A DNA stretch of 64,000 nucleotides, from the NCBI GenBank assembly GCA_038209775.1, contig JBBQXK010000011.1, positions 1-64,000 on the forward strand. The letters run 5' to 3'. Below are positions 1-8,235 of the stretch, piece by piece. How positions within the stretch are numbered: the stretch's first letter is position 1; each line of letters begins with the position of its first letter. The position numbers were made by a program, and so were the translations under genes. The notes under the pieces are model-generated. The model was given only the letters and a program-made list of their open reading frames with translations, was not told the DNA's origin and made no database searches. The DNA comes from JBBQXK01 sp038209775 (GTDB lineage: Bacteria > Pseudomonadota > Alphaproteobacteria > Rhodobacterales > Rhodobacteraceae).

Positions 1-30
1 GGGGGGTGCGGGGGGTGTGAAACCCCCCGC
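1..30 (-). repeat. Dispersed 3'-end G/C repeat, copy A (cut by the window edge)
   Basis: Two G6 runs followed by TGTGAAA and a C6 run. On the minus strand it reads as a CGGGGGG/CCCCCCG hairpin with a second C6 run after it, just downstream of the alaX stop. It matches the copies near 9.75, 30.2, 44.45 and 46.25 kb. The ATATTTG tail seen in those copies would lie outside the window. Confidence 0.75.
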
Positions 31-45
31 TTCTGACCGGGCCGC

Positions 46-765
46 CTATTCTGACAGCGTGATCGTCACCCGGCGGTTCTGCCGCCCCTTTTTCTCGATC
101 TTGCCAATCTCGACGCGGCCGATCTCGGCGGTGCGGGCGACATGGGTGCCGCCGCAGGGTTGCAGGTCAATCATCGCGGCCCCCTCGCCGATCTGCACCA
201 GCCGGATGCGCCCCTGCCCCATCGGCGGCATCACCGACATCGTCTTGACCAGCCCCGGATTGGCCAGCAATTCGTCATCGGTGATCCAGTCGTCCAGCAC
301 CGCCAGATCGCGCCCGATCAGCGCGTTCAGCGCGGCCTCCAGCGCCACGGTGTCGCCCGGCGGGTCGGGCATGTCGAAATCCAGACGCCCCCGGCCATCG
401 CCGACCTGCCCCCCGGTCACCGGCAAGGGGATCACCACCGACAGAAGGTGCAGCGCGGTATGCACCCGCATGTGGCGATAGCGGCGGTCCCAGTCCAGCC
501 GCTGAAACACCGCCGCGCCCACTGGCGGCACCGCCACCGGCTCGGCGGGCACCAGCGCCACGCCGCCCATGGCCTTGACCGCCGTCGCCACAGCGATCCG
601 CCCGCCGTCCCAGTCCAACCAGCCGGAATCCCCCGGCTGCCCGCCGCCGGTGGCATAGAACACCGTCCGGTCCAGCACCAAGCCACCCTCGGGCGTGTGG
701 GCCACGACGATGGCCGCAGCCTCGGCCAGATAGGCGTCGGTGCGGAACAGAAGTTCAGTCGTCAT
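46..765 (-). CDS. alaX: AlaX-type alanyl-tRNA editing protein
   Basis: A 239-residue trans-editing protein of the AlaRS-like family, expected to hydrolyse Ser or Gly mis-attached to tRNA-Ala in the cytoplasm. The AlaRS second additional domain is recognisable: a TGGGQPGDSG segment near residues 39-48, and zinc ligands in HTALH (H102, H106) and CGGTH (C204, H208). The length fits AlaX-M (editing core plus an N-terminal beta-barrel part). The ATG is immediately adjacent to the upstream MscS stop codon, so this is the last gene of the cysK-mscS-alaX run. No synthetase catalytic domain is present. Confidence 0.9.
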   Translation of the reverse strand: MTTELLFRTDAYLAEAAAIVVAHTPEGGLVLDRTVFYATGGGQPGDSGWLDWDGGRIAVATAVKAMGGVALVPAEPVAVPPVGAAVFQRLDWDRRYRHMRVHTALHLLSVVIPLPVTGGQVGDGRGRLDFDMPDPPGDTVALEAALNALIGRDLAVLDDWITDDELLANPGLVKTMSVMPPMGQGRIRLVQIGEGAAMIDLQPCGGTHVARTAEIGRVEIGKIEKKGRQNRRVTITLSE

Positions 766-3297
766 CTAGGCCTGTCCTTCGGGTTCGGGTGGTGTCGGTC
801 CGGCGGCCGCCTTGCCACCCTTGGTCCGCGTGGCGGTGGCAGCGCGACGCTTGCCCGGAACGGGGGAGGCCGCGATGCCGATGTCGCGCATCAGGCCCGC
901 AATCTCGGGGGCGTTGCGCAGGGTGATCTCGGACTGGGCAAAGGGGATCTCGATCCCCTCTTCGGCAAAGCGCGCCACGATCTGGTGGTTGATCTCGGAC
1001 CGGACGGCCAGCGTAAAGTTCACATCGCGCAGGATCAGCCGGATCTCGAAATTCATCGAATCCGCGCCGAACCCCATGAACGCGATCACCGGCGGCGGGT
1101 TGAGGATGGCCAAGGGCTGCGCCTCGGCAATCTCGCGCAGGATGCGGTCGACGCGGCGGGTGTCAGTGCCGAACGACACCCCGACAGGCACGATCAGCCG
1201 GCCCGTCAGGTTGTAGCGCGTCCAGTTGGTGACCTGCCCCGCGATCAGGTCGGTGTTGGGCACGATCACATCGGTGCGGTCAAAGGTCTGGATGCGGGTG
1301 GAGCGGACCGAGATTGCCTTGACCGTGCCCTGCACGCCGCCCACCTCGATCCAGTCGCCCTCGCTGACCGGGCGCTCGATCAACAGGATGATGCCGCTGA
1401 CAAAGTTCGACACGATGTTCTGCAACCCGAACCCGATGCCGACCGACAAAGCACCTGCGACGATGGCCAGCCCCGACAGATCAATCCCTGTCGTGTTGAT
1501 GGCAATCAGTGCTGCAAGGAAGATGCCGACATACCCGGTGCCCGCGACGATGGCATTCTGCCCGCCCCGGTCCAGCGACGTGCGCGGCAGGATGGATGAC
1601 CGCAATGCCCCCTGAAACAGCCGCGTCGCCATGTAAAAGAGCGCGAAGATCACCGCGAACAGGATGAAATCGGCGGGCGAGATTCGCGTATCGCCGATTG
1701 CGAACCCCTCGCGCAGGCGTGCGGCCACCTCCCAGATGTCTGACAGCCGCGCCCCCCAGATCAGCGCAAACAGGGGCACCGTCGCAATCGTCAGCACAAA
1801 CCCGATCAGGACAGGACCAAGGCTGTCCTGCGCCTCGCCGCTTTTGCGCAGGAACAGGGCGAACACATCGGTGACCAGCTTTTGGGCCACAAACAGCACC
1901 GCCACCAGCGCCAGCGACACCGCCGCCGGATAGACCAGCCCCGCCCCCGCCGCGACATAACCCACCGATGCCAGCAACGGGCCGACGATGGCCGCAGCCA
2001 TCACCACCCGGCCCACCACCGCGATCAGCCGGTCGCGGTAGCTGCGATGTTCCTCGTCAGACGCGGGGCCCGTCGCATGCCGGTACAACAGCCGCCCCAT
2101 CCGGTACAACACGATCCCGGTCAGCACCAAGGTCGGAAAGGCCAGTACCGCCGTCGCACTTTCGGGTGATCGCAGCGGGTCCATGATCGACTGGCGCAGC
2201 CCCTCGACCGCCAGCAACAGGCCAAGCGCCGTGGCATTGAACCGCCCCTGGCGCCGGTCATCCTCGGACATCTCCAGATGTGCCGAAGTGTGGCTGTTCT
2301 TCGGAAACACGCGGAACCCCAGCCAGCGCGCGGCAAAGGCGGTGAACGCGGCGCCGGTCAACTCGCCCAGAACCACCGCGCCCAGCGGTCCCGGCAGGCC
2401 GGTGGCCGTAGCCGCCGTCGCCAGCGCCAGAACCCCCAGAACCGGCACCACGATCTGGCCCAGCGACGCCATCAGCGCCCAGATCTCGCGCCCCCGGGCC
2501 GAGGCGTTCTGCTGCAGCCGGTTCGGCAGCCGTTCAAACCACCGCCGCCCGCGCCAGACCAGTGCCACCCCGAACAGAAACAGCCCCAGGATCAGCGGCA
2601 GCTTGTCAGCGGCAGCGTCGCGCACGCTGGCATCCGCCCAATTGCGCGCCACCTCGCGCCAGAGGTTCCCCCCCGTATCGCCCAGACTGCGCACCGCCTC
2701 GGGCCAGTTCGCCGGGTTCACCGGCATCGGCCACAGACGCATCAACTCATCCGCCTGACGTTCGCGCAACAGCCGGTCAATCTCGCGGATCAGGCCGTCG
2801 GCGCGGCTGTAGGCCTCTTCCGCCGCCAGAACCGGGGCCTGGATGCGCACCAGTTGTTCCGTCAGTTCGCGGCGGCGGGTGGCGATCTCTTCGGCCTCGG
2901 TCGCACCGTCGGCGGGGGCGGGGCCCAAGGCGGTGATCTGGCCGCGCAGCGTGGCGATGCGGGTCGTATTGCTGCCCTGTGCCGCCAGAAACGCCGCGCG
3001 CCAGTCCACGATCTGCGCGCGCTGCTGTTCCAGAAGCACACCCGTGGCGATGCCGCCCGCCATCATCGCCTCGCTCCGGCGGGCCAGCTTTTCCCAATCG
3101 GCATAGTTGAGGTCGCTGGCCAGCGGCCCCGGCACCTCGCCCGCCAGGGCGGGCCGGTTCAGCACATTGGCAGGGCCGGTCGGCGCTGCCGTCGGGGGTG
3201 CGGTCGTCGGGGGTGGGTCGGTCGTGGTTTGCGCAGCGCTCAGCCCTGCCGCCAACGACAGCACCAGCGCAAGGATCAGCCGCAAGCCAGTCCTCAT
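766..3297 (-). CDS. DUF3772-containing MscS-family mechanosensitive channel
   Basis: An 843-residue inner-membrane channel that should release solutes on hypo-osmotic shock. It starts with a signal peptide (about residues 1-22, ending SAAQ). A periplasmic helical DUF3772-type domain follows to about residue 200, then many hydrophobic segments, then the MscS pore helix and beta domain. The diagnostic stretch begins GIGFGLQNIVSNF near residue 619 and continues into IERPVSEGDWIEV. The reading frame is open far upstream, but the start at 3297 is supported by the signal peptide and by a 4-base ATGA overlap with the cysK stop. The C-terminal about 40 residues are Lys/Ala/Pro-rich and variable. Confidence 0.9.
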   Translation of the reverse strand: MRTGLRLILALVLSLAAGLSAAQTTTDPPPTTAPPTAAPTGPANVLNRPALAGEVPGPLASDLNYADWEKLARRSEAMMAGGIATGVLLEQQRAQIVDWRAAFLAAQGSNTTRIATLRGQITALGPAPADGATEAEEIATRRRELTEQLVRIQAPVLAAEEAYSRADGLIREIDRLLRERQADELMRLWPMPVNPANWPEAVRSLGDTGGNLWREVARNWADASVRDAAADKLPLILGLFLFGVALVWRGRRWFERLPNRLQQNASARGREIWALMASLGQIVVPVLGVLALATAATATGLPGPLGAVVLGELTGAAFTAFAARWLGFRVFPKNSHTSAHLEMSEDDRRQGRFNATALGLLLAVEGLRQSIMDPLRSPESATAVLAFPTLVLTGIVLYRMGRLLYRHATGPASDEEHRSYRDRLIAVVGRVVMAAAIVGPLLASVGYVAAGAGLVYPAAVSLALVAVLFVAQKLVTDVFALFLRKSGEAQDSLGPVLIGFVLTIATVPLFALIWGARLSDIWEVAARLREGFAIGDTRISPADFILFAVIFALFYMATRLFQGALRSSILPRTSLDRGGQNAIVAGTGYVGIFLAALIAINTTGIDLSGLAIVAGALSVGIGFGLQNIVSNFVSGIILLIERPVSEGDWIEVGGVQGTVKAISVRSTRIQTFDRTDVIVPNTDLIAGQVTNWTRYNLTGRLIVPVGVSFGTDTRRVDRILREIAEAQPLAILNPPPVIAFMGFGADSMNFEIRLILRDVNFTLAVRSEINHQIVARFAEEGIEIPFAQSEITLRNAPEIAGLMRDIGIAASPVPGKRRAATATRTKGGKAAAGPTPPEPEGQA

Positions 3298-4328
3298 GTG
3301 TCGGCAAAGACCGGCGGTATCGGGCGCGGCGCGCGGTCCAGCCAGTCGGGCACCGGCAGGCCTTTTTCCTTGAGGAACGCCGGGTTGTAGAGCTTTGACT
3401 GATACCTGCTGCCATAGTCGCACAGGATGGTCACGATGGTATGCCCCGGCCCCATCGCCTGTGCCATCCGCATCGCCCCCGCTATGTTGATGCCGGTCGA
3501 TCCGCCCATGCACAGCCCCTCGTCCTGCAGCAGGTCGAACACGATGGGCAAGGCTTCGGCGTCGGGGATGCGGTAACTGAAATCGGGGGTAAAGCCTTCC
3601 AGGTTCGCGGTGATACGCCCCTGGCCGATGCCTTCGGTGATCGACGTGCCGGGGGATTCCAGCACCCCCTCGGTATAGAAGCTGTGCAAGGCCGCGCCCT
3701 CGGGGTCGGCCAGTCCGATCTTGACGCCCTTTGGCTGCAGCGCAATCGCCACACCCGCCAATGTGCCCCCCGACCCCACCGCGCAGATGAACCCGTCGAC
3801 GCCGCCCTGCGTCTGTTCCCAGATCTCGGGGCCGGTGGTTTCCACATGTGCCAGCCGGTTCGCCACATTGTCGAACTGATTGGCCCATACCGCCCCGTTA
3901 GGTTCGGTTCGTGCAAGTTCCTCGGCCAACCGGCCCGAGTACCGGACGTAATTGTTCGGATTTCGATAGGGCGCCGCCGGCACCTGAACCAGTTCGGCGC
4001 CTGCCAGACGCAGCATGTCCTTCTTTTCCTGGCTTTGCGTCTCGGGGATCACGATCACCGTGCGAAACCCCATCGAGGCCCCAACCAGTGCCAACCCGAT
4101 GCCGGTATTGCCAGCCGTCCCCTCGACAATCGTACCGCCCGGTTTCAGCGTGCCCCGCGCCACCGCATCGCGGATGATGTACAAGGCGGCGCGGTCCTTG
4201 ACCGACTGGCCGGGGTTCAGGAACTCGCATTTGCCAAGGATTTCGCACCCCGTCATCTCGGAGGCGCGGCGCAGGCGCAAAAGCGGCGTCTGACCGATGG
4301 CGTCGGCAAGATCGGATGAAATGCGCAT
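3294..4328 (-). CDS. cysK: Cysteine synthase A-like PLP enzyme
   Basis: A 344-residue fold-type II PLP enzyme that makes cysteine from O-acetylserine and sulfide. The Schiff-base lysine is K44 in NPGQSVKDRA. The substrate loop GTAGNTG (about 70-76) and the phosphate-binding GSGGT loop are present. It lies directly downstream of trgA-trgB and a BASS transporter and is translationally coupled to the MscS gene (ATGA). In Rhodobacter sphaeroides cysK was found with trgAB as a tellurite-resistance determinant, which matches this order. An AGGA element lies about 9 nt before the ATG. A cystathionine beta-synthase-like role is possible but less likely, as no CBS domain is present. Confidence 0.9.
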   Translation of the reverse strand: MRISSDLADAIGQTPLLRLRRASEMTGCEILGKCEFLNPGQSVKDRAALYIIRDAVARGTLKPGGTIVEGTAGNTGIGLALVGASMGFRTVIVIPETQSQEKKDMLRLAGAELVQVPAAPYRNPNNYVRYSGRLAEELARTEPNGAVWANQFDNVANRLAHVETTGPEIWEQTQGGVDGFICAVGSGGTLAGVAIALQPKGVKIGLADPEGAALHSFYTEGVLESPGTSITEGIGQGRITANLEGFTPDFSYRIPDAEALPIVFDLLQDEGLCMGGSTGINIAGAMRMAQAMGPGHTIVTILCDYGSRYQSKLYNPAFLKEKGLPVPDWLDRAPRPIPPVFADT

Positions 4329-4379
4329 GAGCCTGTTCCTTCCCGTTTTGCCAAGGTTTAGGCGCGCGGGGGGCGGAAC

Positions 4380-5252
4380 TCAAGCCGTTCGCGGATTGCC
4401 CATCTGCCGGTACCACAGCGAAACGGCGGTCGAGGTCATCACCACGAACACCGCATAAAGCGCCGCCGCCAGCAACATCTCGTCCTGCATGACGCCGGGC
4501 GCAAAGCTGAGCCCGATCACCGTGATGGTCAGGGGCGCATTCTGGATGCCGGTTTCCAGCGATACCGTCTTGGCATGTGGCAGGTTCAGCCCCATCGCCC
4601 GCGACACCACAAAGCCCGCGGCAAAGCCGATCACCGACAGCGACAGCGTGGCCACCAGTTCATTGCCCGGGGTGGCCAGGATCATCGCACTGTTTTTCAG
4701 AAAGAAGTTCAGGATCAGTGCGGCGATCACCAGAATGCCCACCAGCCCGCCCAGCCATTCCAGCCATGCGGCATAGAACACCGACCGCGCCCGCACCCAG
4801 AACCCGATCAGCGCAGGCACCAGAACCAGCACCAGCGTCACCGCGATGTTGGCAAAGGGCACCGCGATGTCGCCGGTCAGGCTGCCACGAGCATAAAGTG
4901 CGATGCACAGCGGCATCAGGATCACCGCCGCCATCGTCGAGGCGACCGTCATCGCGACTGACAGGGCGACATCGCCCTTGGCATAGTAGGAAAACAGGTT
5001 CGACGTCGTGCCCCCCGGCGTGGCCCCCAGCATGATCAGCGCCAACGCCACCGCGGGTGGCAACTGCAGCGCCACCGCCAGCAGGAACGCGATCAGCGGC
5101 ATCAGACCGAACTGGCAAGCCATCCCGATCAGGAACGCCTTGGGCGAGGCGAAGGCCACGCGCAGATCGACGCGGTGGATGGTGGCCCCCATGCCCAGCA
5201 TGATCACGAAGATCATCGCGGCCAACATGGCCTGTTCAAACACACCCAGCAT
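4380..5252 (-). CDS. Bile acid:sodium symporter (BASS) family transporter
   Basis: A 290-residue inner-membrane protein made almost entirely of hydrophobic helices (about 9-10). Family marks include the glycine-rich segment with GATPGGTTSN near residue 78, which corresponds to the sodium and substrate crossover region. Bacterial BASS proteins move organic anions with sodium; the substrate cannot be read from sequence. It lies 51 bp upstream of cysK and 107 bp downstream of trgB on the same strand, so it may be part of the same stress or sulfur transcription unit. Confidence 0.85.
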   Translation of the reverse strand: MLGVFEQAMLAAMIFVIMLGMGATIHRVDLRVAFASPKAFLIGMACQFGLMPLIAFLLAVALQLPPAVALALIMLGATPGGTTSNLFSYYAKGDVALSVAMTVASTMAAVILMPLCIALYARGSLTGDIAVPFANIAVTLVLVLVPALIGFWVRARSVFYAAWLEWLGGLVGILVIAALILNFFLKNSAMILATPGNELVATLSLSVIGFAAGFVVSRAMGLNLPHAKTVSLETGIQNAPLTITVIGLSFAPGVMQDEMLLAAALYAVFVVMTSTAVSLWYRQMGNPRTA

Positions 5253-5359
5253 GTCCGGTCCCCCCGTTCCCCTGCGACCACCTGTTGCCGGCGGCTTCGC
5301 ATTATCCGATGTCCAACCTTGACATCATCGCGGCCCGTTCAAGGGGCAGCGCGAAAATT

Positions 5360-6502
5360 TTATGCAGGATCGCCCTTGCCGCCGCGCAGACGCGCCCGTT
5401 CCCGCTGCAACCACAGCGCCGTCAGGATCAGGGGCGCATTGCCGATCTCGCCCGATGCAACCAGCGCCATCATCCGGTCAAACCCGATCACATGCCCCCG
5501 GATATCCTCGGCCTCATCCTCGACGCCGCCCACACGGGCTGCATCATCGGGCAGGTCGGCCAGCGCCACATAGGAATACAGGTGTTCCGATTTGCCCCCC
5601 GGCGACGGATAATAGTTCGCCACCGCCAACAGCGCGCCAAGGGTCAGCCCCGCCTCTTCCAGCGCCTCGCGCCGACAAGCCTCTTCTGCAGTCTCGCCCG
5701 GGTCGATCCGGCCGGCGATGGCCTCCAGCGACCAGGGGTTGCGGTCACCCCGGGCAAAGGGGCCTGCCCGAAACTGCTCGATCACCAGCACCCGGTCGCG
5801 CACGGGATCATAGGGCAGCACCGTCACCGCATCACACGAGATGAACACCGCCCGGTTGACCGTGTCAGAGGCCGTACCGTCGAACCGTTGGAATGACAGG
5901 TCATACTCCTCAACCGCAAAGAACCGCGCATAGGGTTGCGCAAAGGCCGCCACCGCGACATCCGCCGCCACCGCCGCCCGCCGCAACGCCGACGGCGCGG
6001 GATCGGCCAGCGCCCGCAGCCGACTTGACGCACGCACCTCCATCGCATGACGGCGACGCGCCACCTCTGCCGCATCCCGCTGTCCGATCAGCGCCATGAT
6101 GTCCGCAGCCACCGCCACCGCCAGCGCCGCATCACGGCGCTGCCACCCGGCAAAGTCCCATGCGTCAGCGCCGTCCGCCTCGGCCACAGCCACCTCTGCC
6201 ATCACATCAACCCCGTCGGCAGTCGTGCGAACCGCATGCAACCCCAAGGCCGACAGGTTGCCATGAAACGCCAGCCGACGGGCATCTTCCGGCCCCGCAT
6301 CGCGCAGGATCAGCCCGGAAACCCCCGGCCCCGCGTCGGGCACCAACCCCGGCTGATCCCGGCCCGCCACACGAAACCCGGGCAGCGTGGCCTCTGCCAC
6401 CGGCGCGTCACGCCCCAGCACCGCCCGCAACAAAGGCAGGTGGCGGTACGGCCCCCAGACGAACAGCGGTGTCGCGGTCAATTCCAGCGCCGCCCGGCCC
6501 AT
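5360..6502 (-). CDS. trgB: TrgB-like fusion: gamma-glutamylcyclotransferase-type domain plus NUDIX hydrolase
   Basis: A 380-residue two-domain protein. The N-terminal half (starting FVWGPYRHLPLLRAVLG) resembles the GGCT/AIG2-like fold. The C-terminal half (from about 215) is an ADP-ribose pyrophosphatase-type NUDIX domain with a complete box at about 262-284: G-x5-E-x7-REALEEAGL. It probably hydrolyses nucleoside diphosphate derivatives; the cyclotransferase activity of the first half is inferred only. It overlaps trgA by 25 bp. The product of the second gene of the Rhodobacter trgAB tellurite-resistance pair has this layout. The ATG at 6502 has only a weak ribosome site. Confidence 0.85.
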   Translation of the reverse strand: MGRAALELTATPLFVWGPYRHLPLLRAVLGRDAPVAEATLPGFRVAGRDQPGLVPDAGPGVSGLILRDAGPEDARRLAFHGNLSALGLHAVRTTADGVDVMAEVAVAEADGADAWDFAGWQRRDAALAVAVAADIMALIGQRDAAEVARRRHAMEVRASSRLRALADPAPSALRRAAVAADVAVAAFAQPYARFFAVEEYDLSFQRFDGTASDTVNRAVFISCDAVTVLPYDPVRDRVLVIEQFRAGPFARGDRNPWSLEAIAGRIDPGETAEEACRREALEEAGLTLGALLAVANYYPSPGGKSEHLYSYVALADLPDDAARVGGVEDEAEDIRGHVIGFDRMMALVASGEIGNAPLILTALWLQRERARLRGGKGDPA

Positions 6503-6918
6503 TCGGCACAGAGGCCCGCCAGCGCCCCGCCGACCCCCAGCGCCACCAGAACGTCGCGCTGCAGCACCAGACGCCCGTTCTCGATCATCAGCGCGAATAC
6601 ATCCAGGATCGCCTGCATCGGCCCGTCATAACGCATCTTCATCGACAACTCGATCATCTGCCACAGCGAGAATGCAAGCAGCACCCAGAACACCGCCGTC
6701 ACCGCCGTGCGCAGCCCAAGGCCAAACGATACGCTGTACCCCTTGCCGGTCAGCGTGCCCAGCACCATCCAGCCCGTGACAAACCCGATCCCCGCCACGA
6801 TGGGGCTGAAATAGTCCGCCGGTGTTCCCTCGGCGAACCCTGCCCGCGCCGCCTCGGCCGCAAGGAACAGCGTCAGCGCCATCATCACGGCAGCAACCAT
6901 CTTGGCGGCGGTAGGCAT
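6478..6918 (-). CDS. trgA: TrgA family membrane protein (tellurite resistance)
   Basis: A 146-residue integral membrane protein with four predicted helices. The start MPTAAKMVAAVMMAL and the central FxxGWMVLG segment are typical of TrgA proteins of Rhodobacteraceae. The biochemical role is unknown; trgA with trgB raises tellurite resistance in Rhodobacter sphaeroides. Here it is 32 bp downstream of the cyclopropane synthase and overlaps trgB, so coupled expression is likely. Confidence 0.85.
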   Translation of the reverse strand: MPTAAKMVAAVMMALTLFLAAEAARAGFAEGTPADYFSPIVAGIGFVTGWMVLGTLTGKGYSVSFGLGLRTAVTAVFWVLLAFSLWQMIELSMKMRYDGPMQAILDVFALMIENGRLVLQRDVLVALGVGGALAGLCAEWAGRRWN

Positions 6919-6950
6919 CGCGGTCTCGTCCCCGGTGGGAACCCGGGGCC

Positions 6951-8165
6951 TCAGGCCGGCCGGGTCACGGTAATCTGCGTCACATCGCAGTTACGACCGT
7001 GGAATGACCCCGCGCAAGAGGTGAGGTAGAAATTCCACATCCGCCGGAACCTGTCATCGAACCCCAGACCCGCCACCTCGTCCCAGCGCGCGTTGAACGT
7101 GTCGTGCCAGCGCCGCAACGTCTGGTTGTAGCTGTCGCCGAATTCAATCGAATGGCGGATGCTCAGACCCGCCCGCTCCACCTCGGCCTTGAGCGCCGAG
7201 CGGGACGGCAGCATGCCCCCCGGAAAGATGTGCTTCTGAATGAAGTCCACACCCCGGCGGTACACTTCCCACCGCTTTTCCTGCAGGGTGATGATCTGCA
7301 ATGTGGCATTGCCCCCGGGTTTCAGCCGCTGGTGGACCTGGTCGAAATAGACCGGCCAGTATTTCTCGCCCACCGCCTCGAACATCTCGATGGACGCGAT
7401 GCCGTCATACGACCCCCGCTCGTCACGGTAATCCTGCAGCTTGATCTCGACCCGGTCCGACAGGCCCGCCTTGGCGATGCGCGCCACCGCATAGTCATAC
7501 TGCGCCTGACTGATGGTCAGCCCCGTCACCCGCAACCCCCGCTCGCGCGCCGCATATTCCGCGAACCCGCCCCAGCCACAGCCGATTTCCAGCACATGGT
7601 CGCCCGGCGACGACCCCATCTGATCGACCATGCTTTCGTATTTCAGCAACTGGGCACTTTCCATGCTTTCCTGCCCCGTGCGGAACAGGGCCGAGGAATA
7701 GGTCATCGTGTCGTCCAGCCACAGCGCATAGAATTCGTTGCCCAGATCATAGTGATGCGCGATGTTCTTGCGCGCCTGCGCGCGGCTGTTCGACCGCAGC
7801 CAGTGGCGCGTGCGCTCGTACATCCGCACCAGACCGATGCCGGGAAAGCCGTCGTAAAGGCCATCGTTGTCATGATGGATCAGGTCCATGAATGCCTGCA
7901 GGTCGTGGCTGGACCACCAGCCATCGACATAGGCATCCGAAAACCCCAGATCGCCGTCGCGGATCAGGCGGGCGAACAGGTCGGGGTTGTGGATCTCAAG
8001 ATCCGCCACCGGCCCCGGCCCGCGCCCACCGGCCCGGAACCGCCGCCCGTCGGGCAGGATCATGTCCAGACGCCCATGATGAATGGTCGCATCGGCCACC
8101 GCGTAGACCCGCGCAAAGTATCTCGGAAGGCCGGACTGGCCCTTGGTCGAATGCAAAACCGTCAT
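6951..8165 (-). CDS. cfa: Cyclopropane-fatty-acyl-phospholipid synthase
   Basis: A 404-residue enzyme that uses S-adenosylmethionine to add a methylene bridge to unsaturated acyl chains of membrane phospholipids. The SAM loop VLEIGCGWGGFAEYAA lies near residue 188. SNSRAQARKNIAHHYDLGNEFY and the LDDTMTYSSALF motif are characteristic. The open frame extends to 8483, but the ATG at 8165 (MTVLHSTKG) has a GGGAG site just upstream and gives the family length. It follows the photolyase by 70 bp. In Rhodobacter sphaeroides phrA and cfaA belong to the singlet-oxygen sigma-factor response, so co-regulation is plausible. Confidence 0.92.
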   Translation of the reverse strand: MTVLHSTKGQSGLPRYFARVYAVADATIHHGRLDMILPDGRRFRAGGRGPGPVADLEIHNPDLFARLIRDGDLGFSDAYVDGWWSSHDLQAFMDLIHHDNDGLYDGFPGIGLVRMYERTRHWLRSNSRAQARKNIAHHYDLGNEFYALWLDDTMTYSSALFRTGQESMESAQLLKYESMVDQMGSSPGDHVLEIGCGWGGFAEYAARERGLRVTGLTISQAQYDYAVARIAKAGLSDRVEIKLQDYRDERGSYDGIASIEMFEAVGEKYWPVYFDQVHQRLKPGGNATLQIITLQEKRWEVYRRGVDFIQKHIFPGGMLPSRSALKAEVERAGLSIRHSIEFGDSYNQTLRRWHDTFNARWDEVAGLGFDDRFRRMWNFYLTSCAGSFHGRNCDVTQITVTRPA

Positions 8166-8235
8166 CGTGCTCCCTGCGTCAGTGTTCGTGTTCTTGATCG
8201 TCCCCGCCGTCATCATCGTCATTGTGCGCAACCAC

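Noticed and set aside
142..1599. Long plus-strand open frame of 485 codons opposite alaX and mscS
   Set aside because: It is a GC-rich antisense shadow: His/Arg/Gln-rich, no domain, and fully overlaps two recognised genes. The same holds for the long frames at 12191-14272, 15064-16278 and 20756-22894.
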